From Brachypodium distachyon (Eukaryota > Streptophyta > Magnoliopsida > Poales > Poaceae), in assembly GCF_000005505.3 (NCBI RefSeq), contig NC_016134.3, forward strand, positions 41,416,150-41,480,149: a DNA stretch of 64,000 nucleotides. Reading direction: 5' to 3'. The notes beneath the pieces were generated by a model, which searched no databases, had not been told where the DNA came from, and saw only the letters and a list, made by a program, of their open reading frames with translations. The stretch's first letter is position 1, and every line of letters starts with the position of its first letter. Shown here in pieces: positions 35,891-48,700 of this stretch. A program made the translations under genes and the position numbers.

Positions 35891-37819
35891 CCCTCAATAT
35901 ATCAAGCAGGTTCTCTTATCTCGGCATTTCATCTTGCTAAGTATTGTGAGCGCTCTAGTTGCTCATGGCGTCATGTAATTCCGTGTTGTATCTAGGAAAC
36001 TCTATGTAATAAAGTTATCTACCCAATAAAGTGCTGAATTAACTAAAAAAAACCGAGCACTCTCACTAACAAAGGTAACTTGTTGCTCATCATGGAAAGT
36101 GAGATGGTTCTCGCGAAAGAGTTATTGTACTTGTGTTTTGTTCTTTTATGCTTTTTCCTAGACGAAGAATCAAATTGAAGTAAATGTTTGAACCTAACAA
36201 CTAAGTTATTGACCGTTTTACGGTTGCATTCCGCCTCGTATCATCAAAACTAGATTACACGTGGTCGGTGCCAATAGTTTTTTTATGCAATTATTGTAGT
36301 GGAGTTGTTTTCTGCTATATATGTGATGATTGTGGCCAGTGGTGGTATGCCGATTGTTTCCTTCCATGGCCCATACCCTTGTATTTTCTATCTGAATGTA
36401 AACAGAACAAAAGCTGTGACCTTTCGTAGACGATGATACTGAATGTTGTCTTGATAAACTGTTTATTAAGAAAATTCTATTTGAATTGGTTTTTGTAAGA
36501 TATTTGGAAAATCAACGCATAAATCTACGAGACCAGGAAAACCGAAGTAATCTCTACCTAATAATAAAAGGAGCAATGCTTCCTTGGTCATCGTCCGTCA
36601 GACAATTTGGCGTTTTAGTCCTTTCGTTCATGAATAATCGACCCGCAGTCCACACGTCGTTAGTTGGGATCCCCTGCACGAGAAGGAAACTCAGCCACGG
36701 TCGCTCCGCCCAGCCCGATGCCGCGGCCGTCGCGTCGCCCAGTCCGATCCTCCCTCGCTGCTTCCCGTCGACATTGCCACCGTGTTAGGGTTACTTACTA
36801 TTGGGAGTGAGAAGCTCTGTCGCTTGCAAACTATGATATCCCAAGGAGAGCCGGAAATTTGGGGATCTCGAGGACAGAAGAACGACACTTGACGGAGAAG
36901 GGGAAGAAAAGTACAATACAGGTACAAGGGAGACGGAGGAGTAGCTTGGTTTGCTTCGTCCATCCGCACATCGTATTCTGAAATCACAAGGCCCACGGCA
37001 ACCACAACAGCTTAAAAAAAACATAGAGAACACAGAAGTCAACACAACGACTGTGGAGGGCTTGGAGGCCAAAAAGGCATTGCCCGCAGCGAAGCTGGCC
37101 GAGCTTGGTCTTGTTGACCCGAAGAGGGCAAAAAGGTTTGATTTCACAAAGACTCCAAGTAGCTTTTTGTCTTCTGTTAAGTGGTTGTGTTATCCACGTA
37201 GCGACATTGAACCTAACATTTTGGTTAATCTCAACCTTAAGATAATCATCTCACAAAACATAAGTGTGAATTTTCGCGTGCATTAGCTTTGTATATGAAA
37301 ACGAATGAAATTAAAAGGCCATGGCAATGCACAGGCACTGTGCTAGTAACAAAAAGACCCGAAGAAAATACGAAGAAAACACACCTCCCGCGTAAGAACA
37401 GACTCTGCACAAAGACCGCCCAGCCGCTAGCCGCTGGCTTGCTACGCCCTTCACAAAGGGTAAACCCCTTCCGCCGCAGCAAGCCCGCAACCGGAGTTGA
37501 CAATGTAATGTGAAGAAGCAGCTGTATGCCGTCGGCTTTACAGCTGGTTCAGTTACGTTCTTAAATCTTAATGCAAGGCTGATTAATGCATGGATCATCG
37601 AGCCATGCATGCACGCGGCATGAATATAGTAAGACGTATATAGCCATGTCAACCCTGACTTGGTCAATTCCAGCAAGTTGCATGTTGCTTTCTCTCTCGC
37701 CATACGTCACTTCCCAAACTAAGTCACTTGATCTTCGATCCAAAAAGAAACTAAGTCACTTGGTCTCCAATTAAGCATCTACGAAGTCGCAGCCCTCATC
37801 CATGCATCTCTCTCACGTG
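35891..37819. other. Spacer upstream of root-cap gene 2
   Basis: No gene was recognised. A CTCTACCTAATAATAAAAG sequence near 36552 resembles a Helitron 5' end. No matching 3' end with CTRR was confirmed. From about 37510 the sequence is a diverged copy of the promoter of root-cap gene 1, with GCTTTACAGCTGGTT and CCAGCAAGTTGCATG in the same order. Confidence 0.45.
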
Positions 37820-37825
37820 TATAAG
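37820..37825 (+). promoter_or_regulatory. TATA box of root-cap gene 2
   Basis: A TATAAG in the context CACGTGTATAAGAATCC lies about 90 bases before the ATG. It corresponds to the element at 33719 in copy 1, but here it overlaps a CACGTG G-box-like motif. Confidence 0.5.
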
Positions 37826-37915
37826 AATCCCTCGCTACTACCTGTAGCTGACACACACACGCGCGCATACATAAACAGAGAAATCTCGATCGATCACTTC
37901 GTTGGGCTAGTGCAT

Positions 37916-39139
37916 ATGCTAGCAATGGCGAGGCCCGGCGGCGTAGCTCAGGAGGTACTGGTGGTATGCTTCTTCGTTGCGGTGGTGCTAGCGCTGGGCG
38001 GCGTCATGGGTCAGGAGCCTCCCCAGTCCCCCACCCTGTGGCTCCCGCCTCCCATGCCCGTCCAAGCCTACGCCGACGGCCGGCCCATCGTCGTCGACCG
38101 CAGCAAGCCCAACCGCATCTTCAGCGGCTGCAACGACGACTTCGGAAACCCCTGCGTCACGCAGTGCTCCGACGCCTGCCCCCAAACATGCCAGTTCTTC
38201 TCCTGCAGCTACTGCGAGACCACCTGCAGTACGTCCACTCTTTCTCGCCCAACCGGAAAAGTTTCTTTGTCCATTTAATTAGAAATAAGTAATGAGAGTG
38301 AATCAGCAATAGTAATCTCGTTTGTTCATTGACTAGCATAGATAAACTGGTCTTGATATTTCGTATGTTCGAGAAAAAAAATGATTGACTGGTTTTGAGT
38401 CTGATCCGTGTACGCAGGGTGTCTGTCAAGGCCCGGAACAGCGTGTGGTGATCCTAGTTTCACCGGTGGCGACGGGAACACCTTTTACTTCCACGGCAGG
38501 AAGGACCGGGACTTCTGCATCGTCTCCGACACGGACCTTCATATCAACGCCCACTTCATCGGGAACCACAACCCTGCTAATAAGCGCACCTTCACGTGGA
38601 TTCAAGCCCTAGGGCTCAGCTTCGGTGAACACCGCCTCTACATTGGCGCTACTGGGGCCGTTGTGTGGGAGGAGGACGAGGACCACATCGAGATCAGCTT
38701 CGATGGCGAGCCCATCGACATCGACACCGCCAACAATGCCAGATGGGTTTCCAAGGTCCTGCCTACTCTATCCGTGACACGCATTGACAACTTCAACTCC
38801 ATCAATGTGGAGCTTGCCGGGGTGTTCAGAATCTCGGCCAGTGCAGTGCCAATCACGGATGAGGAATCTAAGATCCATAAGTACGGCAAGACCGACAAGG
38901 ACAGCCTCGTGCACCTTGACCTGCACTTCAAGTTCCTTTCCCTCACCGACTCTGTAGGTGGTGTGCTCGGCCAGACCTATCGACCTGACTACATCAACAA
39001 AATGAATGTCACTGCCAAGATGCCCATCATGGGAGGTGCACCGAAATATCTCTCATCGGGACTCTTCTCGACAGACTGTGCTGTCTCTAAGTTCCGCCGT
39101 GGAGGTGAGGCCAATAAAATCATCACCTCGGCATCGTAA
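37916..39139 (+). CDS. Root-cap family secreted protein, copy 2
   Basis: This is a tandem paralogue of the gene at 33785. Exons 37916-38228 and 38418-39139 join in phase to 344 residues. The start MLAMARPGG gives a longer N-terminus with a strong hydrophobic signal (VVCFFVAVVLALGGVMG). The internal ATG at 37925 is an alternative. Cys-rich CNDDFGNPC, CSDACPQTC and CSYCETTC precede the splice site, and exon 2 resumes with RCLSRPGTAC. The main domain keeps every block of copy 1. Local differences lie near the LSV.RID segment and the C-terminus, which lacks the Gly-rich end. The intron (189 bp) is at the same codon and phase as in copy 1 but is longer. No frame damage was seen, so both copies should be active. 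Confidence 0.88.
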
Positions 39140-40387
39140 ATGGAGCGCCATCAGAATACCACAATAATCTAATATGAAAGAGCATATCCATGGCACCATG
39201 AAATAATTAAGTCATGTTACAAACATGTAGGTCGAGTGCGTGCAAAGAACGTAAGAGAAGTAACAAGTTTGATGAATCCTTGCGTTAATAAAGGGTTGAT
39301 TGTCCATTTATAACTTGTTCAGGATTTCCTTGAAATGTGAAGTAAGTTTCTAGGCCTTGGGAGTTGTGAGGGATCCATATGGAACTTGTATGAGGCGGCC
39401 AAAGGTTGAAATAGACGTATGTGTAGCCCCCCGCCCTCCTTTCCGCACCCGCGCAACTATACTGCTAATAAAAAAAATCTATATGCATCGTTGGCAATTC
39501 TCTTGAAGCTCATTGCGAATCCACCACAACAGTTGGTTTGAGAGGCAGAAGTTCTGTTGTGCTCTAGTATGAAGCTTCGTGGAGAAACCTGCTAGCTAAA
39601 TCTCATACGATACTGAGCACATAAACACGCGAACGAAGCATCAACACCAATACACAACTAACATAAAACTAGATAGTACATCTCTAACAACCTTATTCAA
39701 ACTCGTGGTGGATTCATAACACTGAGTTTGGAGAGGTAAAAGTTGTGCTTCAGTCTGACTAAATGCTTGGTGAAGTAATCTAATATTCGTCTCTTGTAAG
39801 GCACATACTAAAAACCACTTGAACACATGAAAAAGCATCCACACCAATATGTGTGGTGAATATTTATAGTAGCTATACTATCTACCATCGGATAAAAGAA
39901 AAATAGGTGTAATGAGGAAGACATCAAAATCCTCAAAAGTCCACCAGAACCAAGATATATGTGTTTTGAATGGAGCATAACTTGCAACTTAGGTTTTGCA
40001 CCTGAACAAAAAACTGCAGTCATTTTCTTCGTTTTCTAAGGAACTAGTACTCCTAGTGAACTACAGAGAAAAACAAATAATAGGACGTGAGAGGTAAGAT
40101 GATTTTAACCAAAACTTTAGGAAAGAGATTAAAAACCGATGGCCATAATCCGCAATAGCTCAGGCCCCCTCATTAATTTTCACATGCTACAATACAAAAC
40201 GCTAAAATTACCAACCCAGCCATAAGTGCGCCCGATCTATCCCTTCGGCCCCCCAAAATAACTCACGAGGACGAACACTATCGCAGCAAAGGCGGGGGAG
40301 AAAAAAAAAGAGAGAGAAAAAAAGGAGAAAATCCCGTTTTCTCCGATCGGAGCTGGTGGTGAGGCGACGCGACCGAGACGAGGCGAG
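39140..40387. other. Spacer between root-cap gene 2 and the ERD2-like gene
   Basis: Non-coding. A diverged duplication with a period near 197 is visible: AAGCATCAACACCAATA near 39637 and AAGCATCCACACCAATA near 39834 lie in similar surroundings. The last 100 bases are purine-rich and become the GC-rich leader of the next gene. Confidence 0.45.
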
Positions 40388-43300
40388 ATGAGGGGGACGA
40401 AGCGGCCGCTCGGCGTGGTGACGTCGTGGGTGCGGCGGCAGCCGCCCAAGGTGAAGGCCTTCCTCGCCGTAGTCACGGGCATGGCGGCGCTCGTCTTCAT
40501 CCGGTTCATCGTCCACGACCACGACAACCTCTTCGTCGCCGCCGAGGCCGCGCACGCGCTCGGCATCGCCGTACTCATCTACAAGCTCACCAAGGAGAAG
40601 ACCTGCGCCGGTTTGTTTCCCCCCTCCCTTTCGCCCCCGTTCCCGTCCACAAATCCATCCTTGGATATCGCTCGATCCGTGCGATTGGCGCTCGAAGCTA
40701 GGGATTTTTAGGAATGTTTTGACATTTGGAGGATTGCTGGTTTGTTATCGGGAATATCTAGGAGGCGGCCGCCACCGCAGATTGGATTTTTTTTTCGATC
40801 TATTGTCCCTCCCTGAAGTCTCACTTAGTGACAAATTCGTACGAATTGATTTGTTTATGTAGCTAGAGAGATGCGTAGGCAGCCTGTTGTTTTTGTATAA
40901 GATGACACTAATTACAGATTTCGTTAAATGTAAGCGTACCATGTTAGAAAGTTGTGATAGATACCATCATGATTGCGAGGATATTTGATTAGAGGTATGA
41001 AAACTTTGATTTGGTTTGGCTGCATGGAAGCAAGTTGAAGAAGCATGCCTCTTTCAATCCTATATAACCTTGTCCAACTTTTAGAGCGCTGTCATTCAGA
41101 GGCTTTGGAATAAGATGATGGGAGTGTCTACCCTGACCTGGTTTTGAAATTGTGTCTGGGTATCATGGAAGCTATGTGCAGATTAATCTTGCATGAAATC
41201 ATATAGGTTTGTTTTGGAGCAAGTTTGTGTGGAGTGGTTAACTTGCTATGTTCCCATTACTTAGGGAGCAAACTGTCCTGACGAAAGATTTATTTTTGCA
41301 AGTTTTCTCCTTCAGTTGTTTGGAAGTCCATATGCGTAGAGTGGATTTCTTGATAGGCGAGTTGATTTATTGTTGTTGGTACTCAAAAATCCAACCTTTT
41401 AAACCTTATCATTAGAATTTTAGGAGACAAGATTAATAAAGTAGTCTACAAATGATTAGCATAAACATATTTCTTGTACTTATATCTGTGGATGATAGGT
41501 AATGTGATGGGTGCATTTGTGTCCGTATGGGCCCAAATCTGTAAGTTAAGTTGTTTTGCCACAATGGGGATCCTATTTCTTGACCTATTGACTGAACTTT
41601 GTTTGATGTACAATTTATTGATGATATTTTTAATCCTCGACTGGCATATATGTCTAAGTTTTTTTTGGCTTTCAGCAGATTCGTAGTATGCCTGTTTGGA
41701 ATCATCAGAATGTTAGAATGTGCATGTCCTATTTATCATTTGACCTCAACTTACAAATAGTTATAATTCAAGCTGCCAAAATTGCTCTAATATTCATCAC
41801 TCAATGTATATGTTTTGTCTACTTTGTTACACGATTTGCAACCGTAAATACTAAATAACATGTTCATGAATATGTTGTTTTCTTTAATCAGAAATCTGAG
41901 AATGCAGCACGGTACTTCGTTTGTGAGATAATAGTAGTATAAACCTGCTACTACGTCCGGCCGGAATTACTTGTCTTTGAGAATTACTTGTCTCAGATTT
42001 AGTACAAAGTTGTACTAAATCAACGACAAGTAATTCCGGCCGGAGGGACTAGTATTTTAACTGTTTTACCGTACTAGTTTTTTATGTGGGACACGAGCTC
42101 TCTGGTTTACTAAGAATCTGAATGCTTCTTTCTTAAATCTTGCAGGACTATCCCTCAAGTCTCAGGATTTAACTGCATTATTTTTAGCCGTTAGACTATA
42201 CTGCAGCTTTGTCATGGAGTATGACATTCATACCGTGTTGGATACTGCTACACTTGTGGCTACACTTTTTGTTATTTACATGATTCGGTTCAAATTGAGG
42301 TCAACTTATATGGTGGACAAGGACAATTTTGCATTGTACTATGTGGTAAGAACACATGAACTCCTATCCCTAACAATAAAAAATAATAATATGAATTTAG
42401 GTTTAGGTTTTCAAGCATAAACTGGGTGGCTGTGATGTTCACATTTTGTTGCAGTTTGACTACATGAGCTAAAACTGAACTTACCAATGCTCAGATCAAT
42501 TTTTATTTTCTTCTCTGCAGGTTCATAGCTATACTTGTTTTTTGTGTGTGCTATCCTTGATTGGAAACCATGTTTCTATTTTTTTTATGTGGCTTGCTTG
42601 CATGAAAACTACAGTTTGCAACTTGTTCTAGATCACACCTTTCTGTTGCTTGTCTGGATATCGATAGGCTGTTTATCGTCTTTGCTGCCTTTCTTATTTC
42701 TAAGTTTTGTACTAAATTGAGAGAATGATGGTACATGATACTGACTCCTTCATCTAGTGGTACGTGCTATGATAATGTTATTGTCCAATCTATCTACAAA
42801 TTTGTTCTAATCCCTCTGATCCATAATAAGTGTCCATCGACACTTATTATGGATCGGAGGGAGCAGTTGAAATTGCAATGATAACAACTATGGATATCAA
42901 GATGATTACTGATCTCCCACCCTGGATGACTTGTCGTGGTAAATGGTTGAAGCCTTGTAAAGCCATTAAAATTTCTCTCATTAATGGATATGTATAAATG
43001 CTATCCAAACCATGTATCACTAAGTGGAAGCGTTGAAACTTATAATGGGCTACCGGATTGTTTTGCTTGTTCAGTCAGTTATAATGCTCACAATTCTCTT
43101 AGTAAACTTGCAAGGCATGCCAACTTATTGTATTGGGTTATTTTTTGTGTTACTTGAAGGTGGTACCTTGTGCCGCGTTGGCGCTACTTATTCATCCTTC
43201 AACATCTCACAACATTGCAAACCGGTTCAGCTGGGCGTTCTGTGTTTACTTGGAAGCTGTTTCAGTTCTGCCACAACTGCGTTTGATGCAAAATACTAAG

Positions 43301-44382
43301 GTAAACAATAGCATGCAATTCCCTTGACTACAAAGCAAAGTCTTTTGACCAACATTTTCCACCACCTTTTGCAGATTGTGGAACCGTTCACAGCTCACTA
43401 TGTGTTTGCACTGGGGGTTGCGAGGTTTCTTAGCTGTGCGCACTGGGTTCTTCAGGTTCGTCTTCCATACAAATCCTCGAGTTTCTTTTTATATGGGTCA
43501 TGTTTAATGATCATCTTGTAAGATGACTAGCATTTGGTATTAATGGCCAGCACTCCAGAACTTAACTTGCAACCAAATGATAGGCAGTTGTTGTTGCTGT
43601 CATCTGTGTTGTCTTTGATGAGTGATCTTCTGTTAGTTACTCAATATGTGTGCTTTTAGGGGGCATCATTATTTAACAATCTTGTAATGTGGTGATTCTT
43701 GCTTACCTTGGTTTGTTCTAGCAAAGTTTGATATAACTTGTGGCAAGCGCAATTTCTATGGTTATGTAATTGAGCAGTTCTATATACATGCGCATGTGAA
43801 AGTCGCGTGTTCATGAGTTGAAAACAAAAACCCCCATCCAGATCATGGACTTGACACTTACTCCCTCCGATCCTAAATTGTTGTTGAAATATTACATGTA
43901 TCTAGACGCTTTTTAAGAATAGACACATCCATATTTGAGAAAATTTGAGTCAAGAATTAGGATCAGAAAATACTCCCTCCGTCCCATATTAAGTGACTTT
44001 CTATTACATGTATCTAGACACTAAAAAGGCATAAATACGTCCATATTTGGGCAAATTTGAGTCACTTAATATGAGACGGAGTACATGTGTATGGAGATGC
44101 CATGCATCAAGTAACCAAACTGAATTGTGTAGGTTCTGGATACTCGTGGCCGTCTGTTAACTGCTCTGGGCTATGGTTTGTGGCCGTCTATGGTGCTCCT
44201 ATCAGAAATCGTGCAGACATTCATCCTTGCAGATTTCTGCTACTACTATGTGAAGAGGTAAACTCCTATCACTGAGGCGGATAATAGAATCTAATTCCGA
44301 ACATAACCTGATGAGGCGTTTGTTGTGCTGCAGTCTGGTTGGTGGGCAACTGGTGCTACGGCTCCCCTCCGGGGTGGTGTGA
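40388..44382 (+). CDS. ERD2-family (ER lumen protein-retaining receptor-like) membrane protein
   Basis: ERD2 proteins retrieve K/HDEL-bearing proteins from Golgi to ER; this longer plant subclass is less studied. Six exons join in phase to 272 residues: 40388-40610, 42146-42345, 43160-43300, 43375-43455, 44133-44257 and 44334-44382. The N-terminal extension of about 75 residues holds a basic start, a helix (VKAFLAVVTGMAALVFIRFIV) and another hydrophobic stretch. The family core then follows: LSLKSQDLTALFLAVRLYCS, EYDIHTVLDTATL, HPSTSHNIANRFSWAFCVYLEAVSVLPQL, VEPFTAHYVFALG and ILADFCYYYVKS. The end LVGGQLVLRLPSGVV is a short cytosolic tail. Canonical receptors are about 215 residues, so this belongs to the extended ERD2-like group; whether it binds HDEL is not shown. 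The introns hold several MITEs and none disturbs an exon. Confidence 0.9.
41949..42054. mobile_element. Stowaway-like MITE in intron 1 of the ERD2-like gene
   Basis: Arms CTACGTCCGGCCGGAATTAC and the inverse GTAATTCCGGCCGGAGGGAC flank a 50-bp centre that itself repeats AATTACTTGTCT. TA lies at both ends. Confidence 0.75.
42810..42864. mobile_element. Minimal hairpin-type Stowaway MITE
   Basis: The sequence is almost only a hairpin. About 23 bases starting CCCTCTGATCC fold on the inverse copy ending GGATCGGAGGG, with a four-base CATC loop. It lies in intron 2 of the ERD2-like gene. Confidence 0.7.
43859..43970. mobile_element. Stowaway MITE in intron 4 of the ERD2-like gene, first of a pair
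   Basis: The left end is TACTCCCTCCGATCCTAAA and the right end is degraded (TTAGGATCAGAAAATA). The centre has ACATGTATCTAGACGCTTTT. The same family lies in opposite orientation at 46791. Confidence 0.75.
43971..44083. mobile_element. Stowaway MITE in intron 4 of the ERD2-like gene, second of a pair
   Basis: Ends TACTCCCTCCGTCCCATATT and AATATGAGACGGAGTA are inverted. The centre shares ACATGTATCTAGAC and CATATTTGGGCAAATTTGAG with its neighbour, but the TIR subfamily differs. Confidence 0.8.
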
Positions 44383-45735
44383 GAACTTCAGCGGAACACA
44401 CAACTTGTTGGCTAGGTTCACCTTCTGCGTCTCTCGCCAAGCCCGAGCCCAGAGCTGTTTTTACTCGATGTTTCAGTTACAACTGTTAGTCAGAAAATTA
44501 AACCAGACATAGGTTGTTGATGCTGACTGTTTATAACTCCGTATGCCCTGACCTAATTTGAGTACTTAGCTTTCCATATGGTTATCGCAATTTTTAGAAC
44601 AGCATGTCAGTTATGAACTTACGACAGTGCCCTCATGACATCAACCTGTGTGAAAAACTTGTGATATGAAATGTATGCTCGGAAGCATCGGACGAAAGGC
44701 CATACAGCATTGGAACTGTCGAGCCGATGCGAAAGGCCCGGTAAACTAATGTGCGCCTTGCTTTACCGGCTGGGCACGAGCAGTTGCCCCATGCTTTGTT
44801 CCTTGCGTGTCACACCGGTTCCGTGTGGACTGCAAATCTTCGGGTGTTTGTTGGCCAAACAGCCAGCAGTGGAAAGTCGATGGCCTTATTTGGCTTCTGA
44901 TGAAAAGTCGATCGGAATGAAGCCATGACGGTCCTGCGTGCGGACCCATTTCGTTCCCCCTTTCACCTGAGCGCGACGCGGCTGTTAAAGGTTGCCATTT
45001 TTGCCGCGGCAGGAGTCCCCTGTTCCGGTGCAGCTGGAATGCTGGATGATGCGGGAGGAGATGGTTTATGGAATCCATTTTTTTCCTGTCAAAAAGAAAA
45101 AGGAAAAAAAATGTCCGCTTGGTTAAATCTCGATACAGCGACAGGCAGTTTCTCTATCTGAAATGAAAGCTCGTGAACTCGCTGCAAAGTTTCCAGTTCT
45201 GACCAAAAGCCGCTCAATACCTGAGTACAAGGCCCACATTTGCTGAAATGACCATATATGTCGCCAGTTTTGAAAATGACAACTTTACAGTGAGTCTGAT
45301 CTTTTTTGTTTGGAGTGGCAACTTTATCTCGACGTGGTTCCGGGCGAAATTTCTGTATCGAGTTCTGCTGCAAGGATCCAAGAGAAGGAAGAGAAATGAG
45401 CCGAGCCAAAGCCGCGCACGGTCAGAGTCGGTCGGTCTGACGGCGGGCCCACAGCACCGCATGAGCCCGTTTCATCCCGTCCCGGCCCAATATAAACCCG
45501 CAGAGGCGCCGACCCGACAAACCGATCGAACCCGACTCCTCCTCTCCATTCCCCTCCCCTCCGTTTCGCTTCTCTCCTCTTCTCATCTCGCGTGCTCCCC
45601 TTTCCAAATCGCCTCCGCCTCCCTCTCCCACGCACGCCACGGCACACACGGAGAGAGGGGACCTCCTCGGCGGCGGCCGCGAGACGGAGGAGGAGGGGGG
45701 GCCGGCCGCCGCGGCGTAAAGGGAGGGACGTCGAG
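44383..45735. other. Spacer and TFIIB promoter
   Basis: The left half is the 3' region of the ERD2-like gene. The right half becomes GC-rich and holds the TFIIB promoter with a TATA box at 45491. No further gene was seen. Confidence 0.5.
45491..45496 (+). promoter_or_regulatory. TATA box of the TFIIB gene
   Basis: TATAAA in the context CGGCCCAATATAAACCCGC lies 240 bases before the ATG. The CCCGTCCCGGCCCAATATAA context also holds a GGCCCA element, common in promoters of plant growth and translation genes. The spacing implies a leader of about 200 bases. Confidence 0.55.
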
Positions 45736-48700
45736 ATGAGCGACACGTTCTGCCCGGACTGCAAGAAGCACACGGAGGTGGCGTTCGACCACTCGGCGGG
45801 GGACACGGTGTGCACCGAGTGCGGCCTCGTCCTGGAGGCGCACTCCGTGGACGAGACCTCCGAGTGGCGGACCTTCGCCAACGAGTCCAACGACAACGAC
45901 CCCGTCCGTGTCGGCGGGCCCTCCAACCCGCTCCTCACCGACGGGGGCCTCTCCACCGTCATCGCCAAGCCCAACGGCGCGCACGGCGAGTTCCTCTCCT
46001 CCTCCCTCGGCCGCTGGCAGAACCGTGGATCCAACCCCGACCGCTCCCTCATCCTCGCCTTCCGCACCATCGCTAACATGGCCGACAGGTCCTCCTCCAC
46101 CCCTCCTCCTCCTCTGTAACGTTCCTCAATTCGTCTCTTCGATCCGATCGAAATTATGCATGCGCTGTGGCTCGATTTGTCTGAGAGATGTAGTGGTAGG
46201 ATTAATCAATCGCCCGTCTGTACACCGCTATCCTGATTTGGGTCTGGGGTGATTGGATTTAGGAATCGAGGAGCGTATGAAGGATTTATGTTTGGTCTTA
46301 GTTGGTTTCTAGAGTAATTGCTCCGTAGAGGGTGTTAGGGGGCTTAGGGCTTGTGCTTTATCTCAGATGGTGTGGATCGTGTGGTTAGGTGGTGCGTGCT
46401 TTTCACTTGGATCTGGAGGGGAAGGTTCCATTCGAGAGTACATGTAGATCACGAATTTTGGTTAATAAAATGGATCTCGTGAGGTACTGTAACATCTTAG
46501 ATTTTCTTTGCTTGTAGGTTTGGCACAAATTATATGATAGGCTTGTCGCACTGTCGAATGATTGGGTTATGCACTTATAAGCATTGGCAAAATGTTGGTG
46601 ATGCCATTTTAACGCCTAGTATCTTGAAGACTTGAAGCATGCAATTGATCACTTAGGTGCCTAGCAGTTGCAAGATGATCCTTTCCATGAAAAGGCATGT
46701 GCAATTGTGATAGGCTAGTGTATCTAGAATGGGAAACTTTTAACTTTATAAATTAGTGCAAGAAATATTTGACTGAAATGAATAAAATCATACTCCCTCT
46801 GATCCTAAATTCTTGACTCAAATTTGCCCAAATATGGGTGTATCTATTCTAAAAAGCGTCTAGATACATGTAACATTTCGACAACAATTTAGGATCGGAG
46901 GGAGTATATTACTATCAGCAACGCAAATATATTTGATGAGTATGCTGGTTTACTACTGAAATAGTTTGAGCATTTTTGTGTGTAACATCTGGAATTTGAC
47001 AATACATTTTCATCTCTTCTGCAGGTTGGGTCTTGTGGCTACTATTAAGGTAAGAAACCTGATGGTTCATTATTATTAAAGTACTCATATTATTAAGCTG
47101 GGAACAAAATATTTTCTACTGCTATGCTTGCATGAGGGTACTAGCAGCCAAGCAAGGATGAGATTGTGCTAATTAGTCGATTAAGTGCATGCAGTTTGGT
47201 GTGATCAGATCACACACCCACCGTGGTCCTTGAAATATTGGAAGTTCATATAATCTCAGTTCTGTATGTGAAATTTGCATGAATGTTTAAAATCAATAAG
47301 GTTGTTTCTCTGGCACTTACAAACCTTTGCCCTAGCATATCTGGTAACACATTAGGGATCAATGTCATGTACTGCAATGAGTCCTTTTGTTGTAAGAGAA
47401 CATCAGCATAAAACATTATCCTGAATGCCTCTTGCACAGTTATTTCAAGAGACTTATATACACACTAACATAATACTGGTTTGCAGCAATTGTTTACTTA
47501 TTGTGTTATTTTGTGTTACCATTCTCAAGGACCGAGCCAATGAAATCTACAAGAAGGTGGAAGATCTCAAGTCTATCAGGGGCAGAAATCAAGATGCCAT
47601 ATTAGCTGCTTGTCTGTATATTGCTTGTAGGCAAGAAGATCGTCCTAGGACTGTAAAAGGTGCATGATGTTCTAACAAATTTATGATTCTGTAAACAAAA
47701 CTCAGCAGATTACATTATCTGATGCCATTGTTTGCTGTGTTCGGATTTTTGCAGAAATATGTTCGGTTGCCAATGGAGCAACAAAGAAAGAGATTGGTCG
47801 AGCAAAAGAATTCATAGTGAAGCAATTGGAAGTTGAGATGGGTCAATCTATGGAGATGGGAACAATCCACGCCGGAGATTTCCTGGTTTGTTGTTACTTA
47901 GCATATAAAAGATCCAAGCTCTGAAGTTGATAATTTACAAGCATGTAATGTAAATCTGCAGAGGCGTTTCTGTTCAACTCTTGGGATGAACAATACAGCT
48001 GTTAAAGCAGCTCAGGAGGCAGTTCAGCGCTCAGAGGAGCTTGATATAAGGTTAGGCATGTTCCTACTTTGTCCACAGAAGGCTGACTTTCTATCATGTT
48101 ACCACATAGATAACAGATGAGATTCCCTGAAATGAACTTTTTTGGTCTAGTTAGCCTCAACATTGTAGTTTTGGCCTCTGAAGTCAGTAAGTGCCGTTCA
48201 GCTTCATGCATAGGATGGTTTACGTAGGTGATCTAATGAATCATTTAAGAACTGGTATGAACTTGAACGGCAAATCTGGCTAACTTGTACCCCATATACC
48301 ATGAGTAACCGATTTGGTAGAGGCAGTGTATGGAACTTCAGGGTAACATGGAAGTACCTCAGGTGCTAGTTTTGGACTCTTTAGATATGAACCTGCTTTT
48401 ACTCGTCAATTTTCTAGTAGCTGGACCTGAAAATTTACGTTCACACTTCACTGTAATCTGCTGTGCAGGAGGAGTCCAATTTCAATTGCGGCTGCTGTCA
48501 TTTATATGATAACCCAGCTCTCAGAGGACAAGAAACCACTTAAAGGTCTGAGACGCCTACCTATTCCGTCCTTTCCCTTTGCCTGCCACTTTCGATGAAA
48601 TAATATTAACACCAGTATGCGTGGTGTTCTGCAGATATTTCCTTGGCCACTGGTGTGGCAGAAGGCACCATCAGGAATTCATACAAGGATCTGTATCCCT

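Noticed and set aside
36551..37290. Possible Helitron
   Set aside because: A left end resembling TCTCTA-CTAATAATAAA with A before it exists, but no CTRR end with a hairpin was found; GCGTGCATTAG at 37275 is not enough.
45324..46100. 258-codon minus-strand frame
   Set aside because: Antisense shadow of the GC-rich TFIIB first exon and promoter.
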